Notes: a model not told the origin generated them from the sequence alone. A stretch of DNA of 64,000 bases from Chlamydiota bacterium (GCA_012729785.1 JAAYCL010000038.1:46172-110171); one strand, 5' to 3'; positions 29,288-38,024 are shown, numbered from the stretch's first letter. Translations and numbers: made by a program.

Positions 29288-30262
29288 TCAGGCCAATACC
29301 GAAACCGCCGGCGAACGCACAACCCGCCGCGCCGTCTCCCCCGGCCCGAAGCGGGCGCCCGGCAGCGCGACCACCTCCTCGAGACGGCTCCCTGCCCCGA
29401 CGCGGCACCCCTCCCCGAGAACCACCGCGGGGCCGATGACGCTGCCCGCCTCTATCGTGCAGCCCGGCCCGACGAGCGCCGGGGGGCTGAATCTCGCGCC
29501 GGGGAAGCGGCGCGGGAGCGGATCCCCGTCCGCCGAAACGCGGAGGGCGCCGGGCAGCGCGCCGCGCAGCACCTCCGCGTTGGCGTCGAGGTAGGCCGCG
29601 AGCGTCCCGATGTCCCTCCAGTACCCGGTCACCCGGTGCCCGGCGATGCGCTCCCCCGCCGCGAGCATCGGGAGGTAGCCGTCCCGCACGATGCACGACG
29701 GCGCCCCCGTGGGGAGGCGGCGGAATATCTCGGGCGAGAGGATATGGATCCCCGTGAAGACGGCGGGGGAGAGGCCCCCGCCGCCCCCGACCCCGCCGAT
29801 GCGCCGCACCATCCCGTCCGCGCCCACCTCGATCTTCGAATACCGGCCGGAGGGGTCCCAGTCGGCGAGCAGCATCGTCGCCGCCGCGCCCGCCTCGATG
29901 TGCCTGCGCACCGCCGCGCGCAAATCCGCGTCGGTGAGCGCGTCGGCGTTCGCGAGGATGAACGGCTCGTCCGCGAAGAACCGCTCGACCTTCTTGAGCC
30001 CGCCGCCGGTCCCCAGCAGTTCCGGCTCCGGCGAGTAGCTGATGTGCAGCGCCCCGCCGTACGAATCCCCGAGGGCGGCGCGCACCCGTCCGCCGAGGTG
30101 GTGAAGATTCACGACGACCTCGCGCACCCCCGCGCGGGCGAGAAGATCGAGGACGTAGTGTATCTGTGGGCGGTTCGCCACCGGGAGGAGCGGTTTCGGG
30201 AGCTCGTCGGTGAGCGGCCTGAGGCGCGTTCCAAGGCCGGCCGCCAACAGCATCGCCCGCAT
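29288..30262 (-). CDS. murU: NDP-sugar nucleotidyltransferase, candidate MurNAc-1-phosphate uridylyltransferase
   Basis: 324 residues. The nucleotidyltransferase signature is intact at the N-terminus: LLAAGLGTRLRPLTDELPKP (5-24). The core (about 1-230) is followed by a short left-handed-beta-helix-like tail (GPGCTIEAGSVIGPAVVLGEG). MurU of Pseudomonas lacks such a tail, so a GDP-mannose or glucose pyrophosphorylase is the alternative. The MurU reading rests on context: its ATG follows the AmgK-like stop by 1 nt, the known amgK-murU arrangement. Start at 30262 (GGAGGG upstream); the ORF continues as a shadow. Confidence 0.7.
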   Translation of the reverse strand: MRAMLLAAGLGTRLRPLTDELPKPLLPVANRPQIHYVLDLLARAGVREVVVNLHHLGGRVRAALGDSYGGALHISYSPEPELLGTGGGLKKVERFFADEPFILANADALTDADLRAAVRRHIEAGAAATMLLADWDPSGRYSKIEVGADGMVRRIGGVGGGGGLSPAVFTGIHILSPEIFRRLPTGAPSCIVRDGYLPMLAAGERIAGHRVTGYWRDIGTLAAYLDANAEVLRGALPGALRVSADGDPLPRRFPGARFSPPALVGPGCTIEAGSVIGPAVVLGEGCRVGAGSRLEEVVALPGARFGPGETARRVVRSPAVSVLA

Positions 30263-30263
30263 C

Positions 30264-31274
30264 TCAGCCCTCCCCCCGGAGCTGCGGCACGAGGCGGCCG
30301 AGCGCCCGGATGCACCGGTCCAGGAACGGGAATCTCGGGGCGGCCTCGCGCACGTAGGCGAACGTCGGCGCGAGGGCGTCCAGGTAGCGCCGGTTCCCGC
30401 GCACGACGGCCATGTAGCCGAAGGTGCCGCAGGCCTTGAGGTTCCTCTGGATCCCCGCGAGGTCGAAACGCTCCACGAACTCGTCCCTGTCCCGCCACTC
30501 GATCCCGCGGTCGCGGCTCGCGTCGAGGTAGTACGCCGCCATCTCCGCGCGGAACGCCCGGTCGAGCACGGTGTAGGAGTCCTTGAGGAGCGAGGCGAGG
30601 TCGTACTGGCACGGCCCCATCCGCGCATCCTGGAAATCCACCACGCCGAGCCGGTCCCCGACCACCATCAGGTTGCGGCTGTGGTAATCGCGGTGGTTGA
30701 GCACCCGCGGCATCGCGGCGAGGCGCCGGCACAGCTCCGCGAACCCCGCCCGGATCTCCTCCCGCGCGGCGGGGGACGGCGCGGCGCCGAGGAGCCCCTC
30801 CACCGTGTGGCGGAGGAAGAAATCGAGCTCCTCCATCAGCTTCGTTTCGTCGAAGTGGCGGTGGAACGCCGGACAGTCGCGCACGCCGCAGCTCCCCGAG
30901 ACGTGAACGGAGAGCATCGCGTCGACGGCGAGGCGGTAGAGGCGGCGGCGCTCCGGCGGGGCCGCAGCGCGGAGGCATTCCTCGAGCGTCAGGTCGCCGA
31001 GATCCTCCATCAGCACGATGCCGCGGCCCCGGTCCCATTCGTAGATCTCCGGCACCGGGACGCCACAGGAGGCGAGGAGGTCGCGCACCTCGATGAAGTC
31101 CCGATCCGCCTCCCGGGAGGGCTCGTCGCGCGTCATCAGGACCGCCGTGCCCGCGCCGCGCCTGACGCGGTAGAACGAGCGCGTGGAGGCGTCCCCCGCC
31201 AGGCGCGCCGGGGCCCCGCAGAGCCCGCGGACGCGCAGGAACTCCTCCACCCTGTTTTCCTTTGACTGCCGCAT
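30264..31274 (-). CDS. amgK: AmgK-like anomeric sugar kinase (APH fold; MurNAc/GlcNAc)
   Basis: 336 residues, aminoglycoside-phosphotransferase fold. The catalytic loop NHRDYHSRNLM (193-203) and metal site VVDFQDARMGP (211-221) are intact. The C-terminal FDLAGIQRNLKACGTFGYM (about 267-285) is the part that marks AmgK-type kinases, which phosphorylate MurNAc and GlcNAc at the anomeric carbon in cell-wall recycling. Its neighbours (MurU-like, LD-carboxypeptidase, Mpl) support this. The divergent gene begins 69 nt away. Confidence 0.82.
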   Translation of the reverse strand: MRQSKENRVEEFLRVRGLCGAPARLAGDASTRSFYRVRRGAGTAVLMTRDEPSREADRDFIEVRDLLASCGVPVPEIYEWDRGRGIVLMEDLGDLTLEECLRAAAPPERRRLYRLAVDAMLSVHVSGSCGVRDCPAFHRHFDETKLMEELDFFLRHTVEGLLGAAPSPAAREEIRAGFAELCRRLAAMPRVLNHRDYHSRNLMVVGDRLGVVDFQDARMGPCQYDLASLLKDSYTVLDRAFRAEMAAYYLDASRDRGIEWRDRDEFVERFDLAGIQRNLKACGTFGYMAVVRGNRRYLDALAPTFAYVREAAPRFPFLDRCIRALGRLVPQLRGEG

Positions 31275-31342
31275 GAAGAATCCCTATGATGGTGCGCCCG
31301 TGTCGCCCGCGGGAAGATCGAGTGTAGCACCACCGTGACCGT

Positions 31343-32275
31343 ATGACCAGCGCCATCACGCCCCCGCCGCTGGGCGCGGGCGATACCGTCGGCATCGCCG
31401 CCCCCGCGAGCCCGTTCGACCGCGAATGTTTTCTCCGCGGGGTCCGCCTCCTCGAGGAGGCGGGTCACCGGACGCTGTTCGAGGAGGGGATCTTCTCCCG
31501 GGACCGGTACCTCGCGGGAAGCGACCGGCGGCGGGCCGGGGAGCTCTCGAGGCTCTTCGCCGACCAGGACGTGAAGGCGGTCTTCTGCGCCCGCGGCGGG
31601 TACGGCTCGCAGCGCCTCCTGCCGCTGCTCGATCCGAAGCTGTTCCGGGGCAACCCGAAGATCTTCGTCGGCTACAGCGACCTCACCGCCGTCCACGCCT
31701 TCCTCGGGACGGCGTGCGGCCTCGTCACGTTCCACGGCCCGCTGGTCACCGAGATGGGCCGGATGGAGCCGCCCGCCTTCCGCGCGCTGCTGGCGCAACT
31801 CGGCCGGACGGCGCCGTGGGGGGAGGTCGCCGCCGGGCTCGAGACGCTGCGCGGGGGGGCGGCGGAGGGGCCGCTCGCGGGCGGGAGCCTCACCGTCTTC
31901 TGCGCGCTACTCGGCACGCCGTACGCCGCGGAGACCGCGGGGCGGATCCTCCTCCTCGAGGACCGAGGCGAGAAGCCGTACGAGATCGACCGGCTCTTCT
32001 CCTCGCTCAGGTTCTCAGGCGCGCTCGACGAGGCGCGGGGGCTTCTGCTCGGGCGCTTCGTCCCGCCCGCGGGATGGAAGGAGGGGGCGGAGCGCTACGG
32101 GGAGGAGGTTCGGCGCATCGCCCTCGAGGCGACGGAGGAGTCCGGCTGCCCGGTCCTCGCCGGATTCCCCGCGGGGCATTTCGACGGGAGCATCCTCTTC
32201 CCGCTCGGGGCGCGGGCCTCCCTCGACGGCACGCGCGGAACGGTGACGCTCACGGAGCCGTGCCTGGCGGGATGA
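31343..32275 (+). CDS. ldcA: Murein tetrapeptide LD-carboxypeptidase (peptidase S66)
   Basis: 310 residues. The Ser-Glu-His triad is visible: S112 in VGYSDLTA, E206 in LLLEDRGE, H279 in GFPAGHF. It removes the terminal D-Ala from recycled tetrapeptides in the cytoplasm, producing the tripeptide used by Mpl. Length matches LdcA/MccF. It shares the divergent gap with the AmgK-like gene and is followed 32 nt later by mpl. Confidence 0.92.
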   Translation: MTSAITPPPLGAGDTVGIAAPASPFDRECFLRGVRLLEEAGHRTLFEEGIFSRDRYLAGSDRRRAGELSRLFADQDVKAVFCARGGYGSQRLLPLLDPKLFRGNPKIFVGYSDLTAVHAFLGTACGLVTFHGPLVTEMGRMEPPAFRALLAQLGRTAPWGEVAAGLETLRGGAAEGPLAGGSLTVFCALLGTPYAAETAGRILLLEDRGEKPYEIDRLFSSLRFSGALDEARGLLLGRFVPPAGWKEGAERYGEEVRRIALEATEESGCPVLAGFPAGHFDGSILFPLGARASLDGTRGTVTLTEPCLAG

Positions 32276-32306
32276 GGCGCGGCCGCAACGAAAGGGACTT
32301 GTCGGG

Positions 32307-33701
32307 ATGAATATACACCTCTGCGCCATCTGCGGGATGGGGATGGGCTCGCTCGCGCAGCTCCTCAGGGAGAGCGGGCACCGGGTCGGCGGCTCGGACG
32401 CCGGCCCGTACCCGCCGATGTCGGACCTCCTCGCCCGCCTGGGCGTCGAGGTGAAGATCGGCTTCAGTCCCACGCACATCCCCCCGGACACCGAGCTCGT
32501 GGTCGTCGGCAACGCCGTGCGGGCCGACAACCCAGAGGTGCAGGAGACGATCCGCCGCGGCCTGCGCTACCTCTCGTTCCCCGCCGCCCTGGAGGAGATG
32601 TACCTCTCCCGCCGGACGAACGTCGTCGTCGCCGGCACGCACGGCAAGACGACCTGCTCGTCGCTGATCGCGTGGATCCTCACCCGCGCGGGCCTCGAAC
32701 CCGGCTTCCTCATCGGGGGGGTGCTCCGCAACTTCGGCGGCTCGAGCGCCTCCGGCCGCGGGCCCCACTTCGTCGTCGAGGGGGACGAGTACCACACGGC
32801 CTTCTTCGATCGGAACCCGAAGTTCCTGCACTACCGCCCGTCGATCGGCGTCCTCACGAGCGTCGACTTCGATCACGCCGACATCTTCAGCGGCCTCGAC
32901 GCCTGCAAGGAGACGTTCAGGCGATTCGCCGCCCTCGTCCCCTCCTCGGGGACGCTCGTCGCCTGCGCCGACGACCCGCACGTCCGGGGGATAGCGGCGG
33001 ATGCGCCTTCCGCCTCGGTCGCGACGTACGGCTTCCGCGAAGGCGCGGACTGGCGCCTCTCCGGCTTCGAGGCGACGGCGGCCGGCGCCCGTTTCACCCT
33101 CTCCCGCCGCGGCGGCGACAGGCACCTCGTCGAATCGCCGCTCGCCGGCGCGCACAACGCGCGCAACGCCGCGGCGGCGTTCGCCGCCGCCTCGGCGCTC
33201 GGCGTCCCCCCCGACACGATCCTCCAGGGGATCGCCTCCTTCCAGGGGGTGAAACGCCGGCAGGAGGTGCGCGGGGAGGCGCGCGGCGTGACGGTCGTCG
33301 ACGACTTCGCGCACCACCCCACCGAGGTGCGCGAGACCATCGAGGCGCTGAAGGGACGCTACGCGGGGCGGCGGATCTGGGCGGTCTGGGAGCCGCGGAC
33401 GAACTCCAGCCGGAGGAGCTTCTTCCAGGACGAGTACCCGGGGGCGTTCCTGGGGGCGGACCGGGTCGTCGTCGCGGGGGTCTTCCGCGCCGAGCAGATC
33501 GAGGAGACACGGCGCTTCTCGCCGCAGAAACTCGCCGCCGACCTCGCGAGGCGGGGCGTGCACGCGCGTTATATCGAGCGCGTGGACGAGATCCTCGCGG
33601 CGCTCCTGGCGGAGTGCGTTCCGGGGGACGTCGTCCTCATCATGTCCAACGGGAGCTTCGAGGATCTCCACGAGCGCCTGCTCGCGGGGCTCGTCGGCTA
33701 G
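32307..33701 (+). CDS. mpl: UDP-N-acetylmuramate:L-Ala-gamma-D-Glu-meso-DAP ligase
   Basis: 464 residues, Mur-ligase family. P-loop VVAGTHGKTTCSS (107-119), then FVVEGDEYHTAFFD (about 153-166), which is the Mpl form of the Mur-ligase Glu loop, and VDDFAHHPTEVRETI near the middle. Mpl attaches salvaged murein tripeptide to UDP-MurNAc. It implies a meso-DAP wall and fits its neighbours ldcA and amgK/murU. MurC is the alternative, but GDEYHTAFFD and the Mpl-type start CAICGMGMGSLAQLL favour Mpl. Confidence 0.9.
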   Translation: MNIHLCAICGMGMGSLAQLLRESGHRVGGSDAGPYPPMSDLLARLGVEVKIGFSPTHIPPDTELVVVGNAVRADNPEVQETIRRGLRYLSFPAALEEMYLSRRTNVVVAGTHGKTTCSSLIAWILTRAGLEPGFLIGGVLRNFGGSSASGRGPHFVVEGDEYHTAFFDRNPKFLHYRPSIGVLTSVDFDHADIFSGLDACKETFRRFAALVPSSGTLVACADDPHVRGIAADAPSASVATYGFREGADWRLSGFEATAAGARFTLSRRGGDRHLVESPLAGAHNARNAAAAFAAASALGVPPDTILQGIASFQGVKRRQEVRGEARGVTVVDDFAHHPTEVRETIEALKGRYAGRRIWAVWEPRTNSSRRSFFQDEYPGAFLGADRVVVAGVFRAEQIEETRRFSPQKLAADLARRGVHARYIERVDEILAALLAECVPGDVVLIMSNGSFEDLHERLLAGLVG

Positions 33702-33768
33702 CCGCCCGTTCCCGTCGAGCCGTTCAGACGCGCGCCGGGCGGTCCGGCGCTCTCCTCGCCGCCGGCCG

Positions 33769-35427
33769 TCAGAAATCCCCCGCCACCGGCACCGGCTCGT
33801 TTCCGTTCGAGGCCGGGCGGCGGCCGTCCAGGTGGACAAGTTCGACCGTGCAGAGGCCCGCGATGCGCGCCCCCTCGAGGTCGTACTGCGCGAAGATCGC
33901 GCCCCCGAGCCGCTTGAGCGGCAGGAGCGTCCGCAGAGGCCCGTTCGTGAGGACGACCGCGCCGGGGGAGGGGCGGGAGATGCGGGGGATCCCCTCGATC
34001 CTGCGCGCCCACCGGGCCACGAGCGGGTGCGACAGGCAGAGGGCGGCGCAGGACCGGCTGCGGGCGAGGGCGCTCGCGACGAATTCCCCGGCCCGCACGG
34101 CGCCGAGCCCCCGGAGGCGCTCCCTCTCCGGCACGCCGAGCACCTCGGCCGCGTAGCGCAGCGCGTCGCCGCCGCGGATCGGAACGAACTCCGCGGCGGG
34201 GCACGCCCGCTCGGGCCCGAGCCCCTCGAGCAGCAGCTCCGCCGCGGCCCGGGGGTCGGGGCAGAACAGCCGGAGGGAGGACAGGGCCGCGGGGGCGGGA
34301 GGCGAAGGGCCTCGCGGGGCGCCGCCCGAGAAGCCGAGAAGTCGGAAGAGCGCGCTCCCCTCCCATCCCCCCGCCGCGATGCGGATCCGCCCGCGGGCGC
34401 TCCCGAAGAACCGCGGGATGGCGCCGACGGCCAAAACCAGCCCGGCGAGGCCCTGCGCGCCGATGCCCGCCGCCTCGCGTTCGAGGCGCTTCACCAGCCG
34501 CCTGCGGCGGGGGCCGCGCGCGATCCCGGCGACCGCCTCGGCGCAGCGGGCGGCGAGCGCCCGGAGATCCGCCGCCGGGGAACCGTGCAAAACGGGCGGG
34601 GAGAACGGGAACGGCGGCAGGCGGACGTCGCAGCCCGCGGCGACCTCCGCCGTGTTGGCGAGGAACGAGTCCGGGAAACCGAGCGCCCGCATCTCGTCGA
34701 GGCCCTTGAGCCAGATCGACCGGGTCGTCACGGCGAAGTCGCTCACCTTCCCGAAACGGGTCTTGACGATGATGTCGTGCGCGACCCAGTCCTCGGGGTG
34801 GGCGTAGTGGACGTCGTTGGTGACCACGGCCTTCAGCCCGCGGCGCGGCGCGAGCTCGAGGATCGCGGCGTTGGATATCTCCTGCTCCGCGTAGCCGAGG
34901 CTGGACATCTCGGGGTGGAAATCGTCGCCGAAGATCTCCAGGTAGCGCCGGAGTTCCCGCTCCCCCGCCGCCCGGCCCCGCCGGATGATCGCGAGGGGGA
35001 ACGACCCCCAGAAGCAGGCGCTCGAGCAGGAGAGGCCCCGGTGGTATCTCTCCAGGAGCGACCAGTCCACCGTCCCGCGGTTGCCGCGAAAGCAGCGGTC
35101 GAGCCACGCATCGCTGGTGAGGGAGACCAGGTTGCGGTACCCCTCGGCGTTCTTAGCGATGAGGACGAGGTGGTTGCGGTAGGGGTCGTTTCGGGCGATG
35201 GAGTCGAACGCGTCGTCGACGAAGTAGCACTCGCAGCCCAGGAGCGGGTTCATCCCGCGCCCGCGGGCCGCCCGGTAGAACCGCGGCGCGAAGGCGAGCT
35301 CGCCGTGGTCGGTGATCGCCATCGCCCGCTGCCCGAGCGCGGCGGCGCGGGCGAGCCCCTCGTCGAGCCCGAGGGCGCTGTCGGAGTAGGAGCCCCAGAA
35401 GTGGCTGTGGAGATGCGCGAATTCCAT
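33769..35427 (-). CDS. DnaE-like protein: PHP domain with vestigial polymerase palm
   Basis: 552 residues, colinear with the first half of bacterial DNA polymerase III alpha. The PHP domain (1 to about 270) keeps HLHSHF (5-10), ITDHGEL (38-44), GCECYF (64-69) and TNDVHYAHPED (203-213). A palm-like part follows: LVKRLEREAAGIGAQGLAGL (311-330), RIRIAAGGWEGSALFRLLGF (347-366, in place of GRGSAAGS), IEGIPRISRPSPGAVVL (477-493) and IFAQYDLE. At the DIDIDF position it reads SSLRLF, so the catalytic Asp pair is gone, and fingers, beta-clamp and OB parts are missing. Start at ATG 35427, 30 nt after a -10; GTG 35457 abuts the -10 and would lie before the transcript. Confidence 0.8.
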   Translation of the reverse strand: MEFAHLHSHFWGSYSDSALGLDEGLARAAALGQRAMAITDHGELAFAPRFYRAARGRGMNPLLGCECYFVDDAFDSIARNDPYRNHLVLIAKNAEGYRNLVSLTSDAWLDRCFRGNRGTVDWSLLERYHRGLSCSSACFWGSFPLAIIRRGRAAGERELRRYLEIFGDDFHPEMSSLGYAEQEISNAAILELAPRRGLKAVVTNDVHYAHPEDWVAHDIIVKTRFGKVSDFAVTTRSIWLKGLDEMRALGFPDSFLANTAEVAAGCDVRLPPFPFSPPVLHGSPAADLRALAARCAEAVAGIARGPRRRRLVKRLEREAAGIGAQGLAGLVLAVGAIPRFFGSARGRIRIAAGGWEGSALFRLLGFSGGAPRGPSPPAPAALSSLRLFCPDPRAAAELLLEGLGPERACPAAEFVPIRGGDALRYAAEVLGVPERERLRGLGAVRAGEFVASALARSRSCAALCLSHPLVARWARRIEGIPRISRPSPGAVVLTNGPLRTLLPLKRLGGAIFAQYDLEGARIAGLCTVELVHLDGRRPASNGNEPVPVAGDF

Positions 35428-35457
35428 TGCGTGCGGCGGCCCCGGTCGAGGGATCAC

Positions 35458-35466
35458 AGTATAGCA
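35458..35466 (-). promoter_or_regulatory. Extended -10 promoter for the DnaE-like gene
   Basis: TGCTATACT on the minus strand. Together with its mirror copy at 35522-35530 it makes a divergent pair sharing the same 12 bases (GTGCTATACTGT). No -35 is evident. Confidence 0.6.
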
Positions 35467-35521
35467 CAGGCCCCCGCGCCTCGCGACGCCGTCCGCCTCG
35501 TCCCCACGCGCCCCGGCGGCG

Positions 35522-35530
35522 TGCTATACT
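35522..35530 (+). promoter_or_regulatory. Extended -10 promoter for the cold-shock gene
   Basis: TGCTATACT, 25 nt before the ATG, with GGAAGGAG (35541-35548) as ribosome-binding site. Mirror image of the promoter at 35458-35466. Confidence 0.65.
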
Positions 35531-35555
35531 GTAGCCCGCGGGAAGGAGCGGGCCC

Positions 35556-35822
35556 ATGGCGAACGGGATCGTGAAATGGTTCAACGACCGTAAGGGGTAC
35601 GGCTTCATCGCCCCCGAAGGCGGCGAGGCGGAGATCTTCGTCCACTACACCTCGATCGCCGGGAACGGATTCAAGACGCTCTCCCCGGGCGAGGCGGTGG
35701 AATTCGACGAGGCGCCCGGCCCCCGCGGCCCCCAGGCCGTGAACGTAACGCGGCGCGGTCCCCGCGTGGCGCCCCCGATCCCCGCGCCGGCGCCCCGCGC
35801 GCACAAGGAGACTCCGCGATGA
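35556..35822 (+). CDS. Cold-shock domain protein (CspA family)
   Basis: 88 residues. Cold-shock fold (1 to about 66) with RNP1 KGYGFIAP (13-20) and RNP2 IFVHYTSI (27-34). A Pro/Ala/Arg tail (about 67-88) extends beyond the usual 66-70 residues. It binds single-stranded RNA or DNA as an RNA chaperone. It overlaps the next lipoprotein gene by 4 nt (ATGA), an unusual operon partner. Confidence 0.95.
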   Translation: MANGIVKWFNDRKGYGFIAPEGGEAEIFVHYTSIAGNGFKTLSPGEAVEFDEAPGPRGPQAVNVTRRGPRVAPPIPAPAPRAHKETPR

Positions 35823-36367
35823 TCCCCGCTCGAACGACCGTGCGCCTCGCCCTCGCCGTTTCCTGCCTCGCCGCCCTCGCCTCCTGCGCGGGCGGGGGGC
35901 GGGCGATGGCGCGCTACTACGCCAACCACCCGGAGATGATGGCGCGCCTCTTGAAGGTCCGGGTTCTCTTCGTGCAGGAGGTCCGGGGCGCGCCCGGCGA
36001 GGACGCCGCCCGGGAGATGCGGGAATGCATCGTCGACGAGCTCGAACGCCGCGGACGCGGGCGCTTCCGGCTCGCCGCCTCCCCCGCGCAGGCCGACGCG
36101 GTCGTCGAAACGGAGATGACGGAGGAGCTGGGGCCGGTCCCCGAGGAGGAGCCGCTCCTGTTCACGCTCGAGGAGAAGATCGTCTCGAGGAAGGTCGTCT
36201 ACGCGCGGATGAAGCTCGCCGACCCGAAGACGGGGCGGCTCATCTACAAGACGGACACGCGGGAGGGGGCCGAGATCGCCGTGGATTCGATCGCGAAGGC
36301 CGCCCACACGGTGGTCAGGAACCTGATGCAGGAGATCGAGCGCTGCCGAAGGTCGATCGCGCCCTGA
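35819..36367 (+). CDS. Predicted lipoprotein (182 aa)
   Basis: The N-terminal signal ends in the lipobox LAALASC (Cys at about 23), followed by a soluble alpha/beta domain (about 45-175) with KVRVLFVQEV and VVYARMKLADPKTGRLIYKT, resembling lipoproteins of the DUF4136/LPP20-like kind (weak). Function unknown. It starts within the stop of the cold-shock gene. Confidence 0.7.
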   Translation: MIPARTTVRLALAVSCLAALASCAGGGRAMARYYANHPEMMARLLKVRVLFVQEVRGAPGEDAAREMRECIVDELERRGRGRFRLAASPAQADAVVETEMTEELGPVPEEEPLLFTLEEKIVSRKVVYARMKLADPKTGRLIYKTDTREGAEIAVDSIAKAAHTVVRNLMQEIERCRRSIAP

Positions 36368-36430
36368 ACAGGCGCGGCGAAGCGGCGCAGGCAACGAGGG
36401 GCGCGGGGATGCGCCCGGGATGGGTGAACC

Positions 36431-37060
36431 GTGAGGAAGCTGCTCCACATCAACGCCGCGCCGCGCGGGGACGAGTCCCGGACGCTCAGGGTCTCGGCGG
36501 CGTTCCTCGAGACGTTCCGATCCGCCCGCCCCGGCTGCGCGGTGGACGAGCTGAACCTCTGGGAGGAGAAACTCCCGCCGCTCACCGTCCCGGTGGTGCG
36601 GGGGAAGTACGCGCTCCTCGGGGGGAAGGAACTCGAGGGGCCGATGCGGGACGCATGGGCGGGGGTGCTCCGGCATATCGAGCGCTTCCTCTCCGCGGAC
36701 GCGTTCCTTGTCAGCACCCCGATGTGGAACTTCTGCGTCCCGTACGTGCTCAAGCACTACCTCGACGTCATCCTCCAGCCGCGGTACCTGTTCCGCTACA
36801 CGGCGACGGGGGTCGAGGGGCTCGCGAAGGGGAGACCGATGGTCGTCGTCTCGAGCCGCGGCGGCGACTACGCCCCCGGGAGCCCGATGCGCTCGTACGA
36901 CTTCCTCGAGCCGTACCTTCGGACGGCGTTCGGCTTCGCCGGGATCGAGGGGATCGTCTTCGTCGCCGCCCAGCCGATGGACGCCGCCGGCCCCGAGGCC
37001 GCGGAGACCGCCCTCGAGAAGGCGAAAACGCTCGCGCGCGAAGCCGCGCGAAAACTCTGA
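36431..37060 (+). CDS. azoR: FMN-dependent NADH-azoreductase / quinone reductase (AzoR family)
   Basis: 209 residues, flavodoxin-like. Marks: LHINAAPRGDESRTLRVS (about 4-21, FMN phosphate site), the substrate-side STPMWNFCVPYVLKHYLDVI (about 95-114) and VSSRGGDYAPGSPM (about 138-151). It reduces quinones or azo dyes with NADH. GTG start at 36431. It is followed 10 nt later by the transporter gene. Confidence 0.9.
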   Translation: MRKLLHINAAPRGDESRTLRVSAAFLETFRSARPGCAVDELNLWEEKLPPLTVPVVRGKYALLGGKELEGPMRDAWAGVLRHIERFLSADAFLVSTPMWNFCVPYVLKHYLDVILQPRYLFRYTATGVEGLAKGRPMVVVSSRGGDYAPGSPMRSYDFLEPYLRTAFGFAGIEGIVFVAAQPMDAAGPEAAETALEKAKTLAREAARKL

Positions 37061-37070
37061 CCCCCGCCGG

Positions 37071-38024
37071 ATGAAGACGCTCCTCACCGCGAGGAACCTG
37101 CTTCTGTTCGGGGCGATCGCGCTCGGCCTCCTCCTCGGGGAGCGCGTCGCGCCGCTCGACCCGCTCGCGATGCCGATTTTGATGCTCATCATGACCGTCT
37201 CGCTGAGCGGCCTCCCGTGGGGGCGCTTCCGCCGTCCGCTCGACCTCCTGCGCCCGATGGCCGTCGGGGCCGTCCTGAACATGCTCGTTCTCGGGGGGAC
37301 GACGCTCGCCCTCACCTGGGCGTTCGTCGACGACCCGGCGCTGCGGGCGGGATTCGTTTTGGTCGCCGCGGCGCCGCCGGGGGTCGCCGTCATTCCGTTC
37401 ACCAGGTTCTGCGCCGGGGACCTCACGATCTCCACCGCCGGGCTGATCGGCGGTTTCGCCGTCTCCCCGCTCGTCGCGCCGCTCATCACCGCCGCCTTCC
37501 TCGGCGAGGGGACGCTCGCCCCCTGGCATCTCCTTCCCGCGCTCTTCAAGCTCCTCGTCGTCCCGTTCGTCGCGGCGCAGCTGATCATCCGCCTGGGGCT
37601 CGCGCAGCGTGTCGCACGGCGACACGGCACGGTCGTCAACTGGGGGTTTGCCGTCATCGTTCTGGCCGCGGTCGGGATCAACCGGGAGACGTTCCTCGGC
37701 CGCTTCGACCTCCTCCTCTGGGCGGGCGTTACGGCGGCGGCGAGCGTCTTCGGGACCGCGGGGACGCTCAACGCCCTGCTTCGGCGGGCGGGCGTGGAAC
37801 GCGAAAAGCGGGCGAGTTTGGTGCTCCTCGGGACCGTCAAGATGTCCGCGTTCTCGACCGCGGTCGGCCTCGCCCTGATCGGCAGGACCGCCTCCGTTCC
37901 CGGCGTCCTCGTGACGACGTTCAACATCATCTTCCTGATGCTGGCCCCGCACTGGCTCGGCGCGGGGCGCGAGGACGCGCCCCCGCGGGGCGCCTCGATT
38001 GACACGCGGGCGGGGATGGTCTAG
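37071..38024 (+). CDS. Bile acid:sodium symporter (BASS/SBF)-like transporter
   Basis: 317 residues and about nine or ten membrane helices. VLVAAAPPGVAVIPFTRFCAG (about 101-121) corresponds to the discontinuous-helix region of the SBF/BASS fold, and a second repeat follows from about 190. Substrate unknown; organic anion uptake with Na+ is usual for the family. ATG 37071, 10 nt after azoR. Its TAG stop is inside the -10 of the tRNA promoter. Confidence 0.75.
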   Translation: MKTLLTARNLLLFGAIALGLLLGERVAPLDPLAMPILMLIMTVSLSGLPWGRFRRPLDLLRPMAVGAVLNMLVLGGTTLALTWAFVDDPALRAGFVLVAAAPPGVAVIPFTRFCAGDLTISTAGLIGGFAVSPLVAPLITAAFLGEGTLAPWHLLPALFKLLVVPFVAAQLIIRLGLAQRVARRHGTVVNWGFAVIVLAAVGINRETFLGRFDLLLWAGVTAAASVFGTAGTLNALLRRAGVEREKRASLVLLGTVKMSAFSTAVGLALIGRTASVPGVLVTTFNIIFLMLAPHWLGAGREDAPPRGASIDTRAGMV

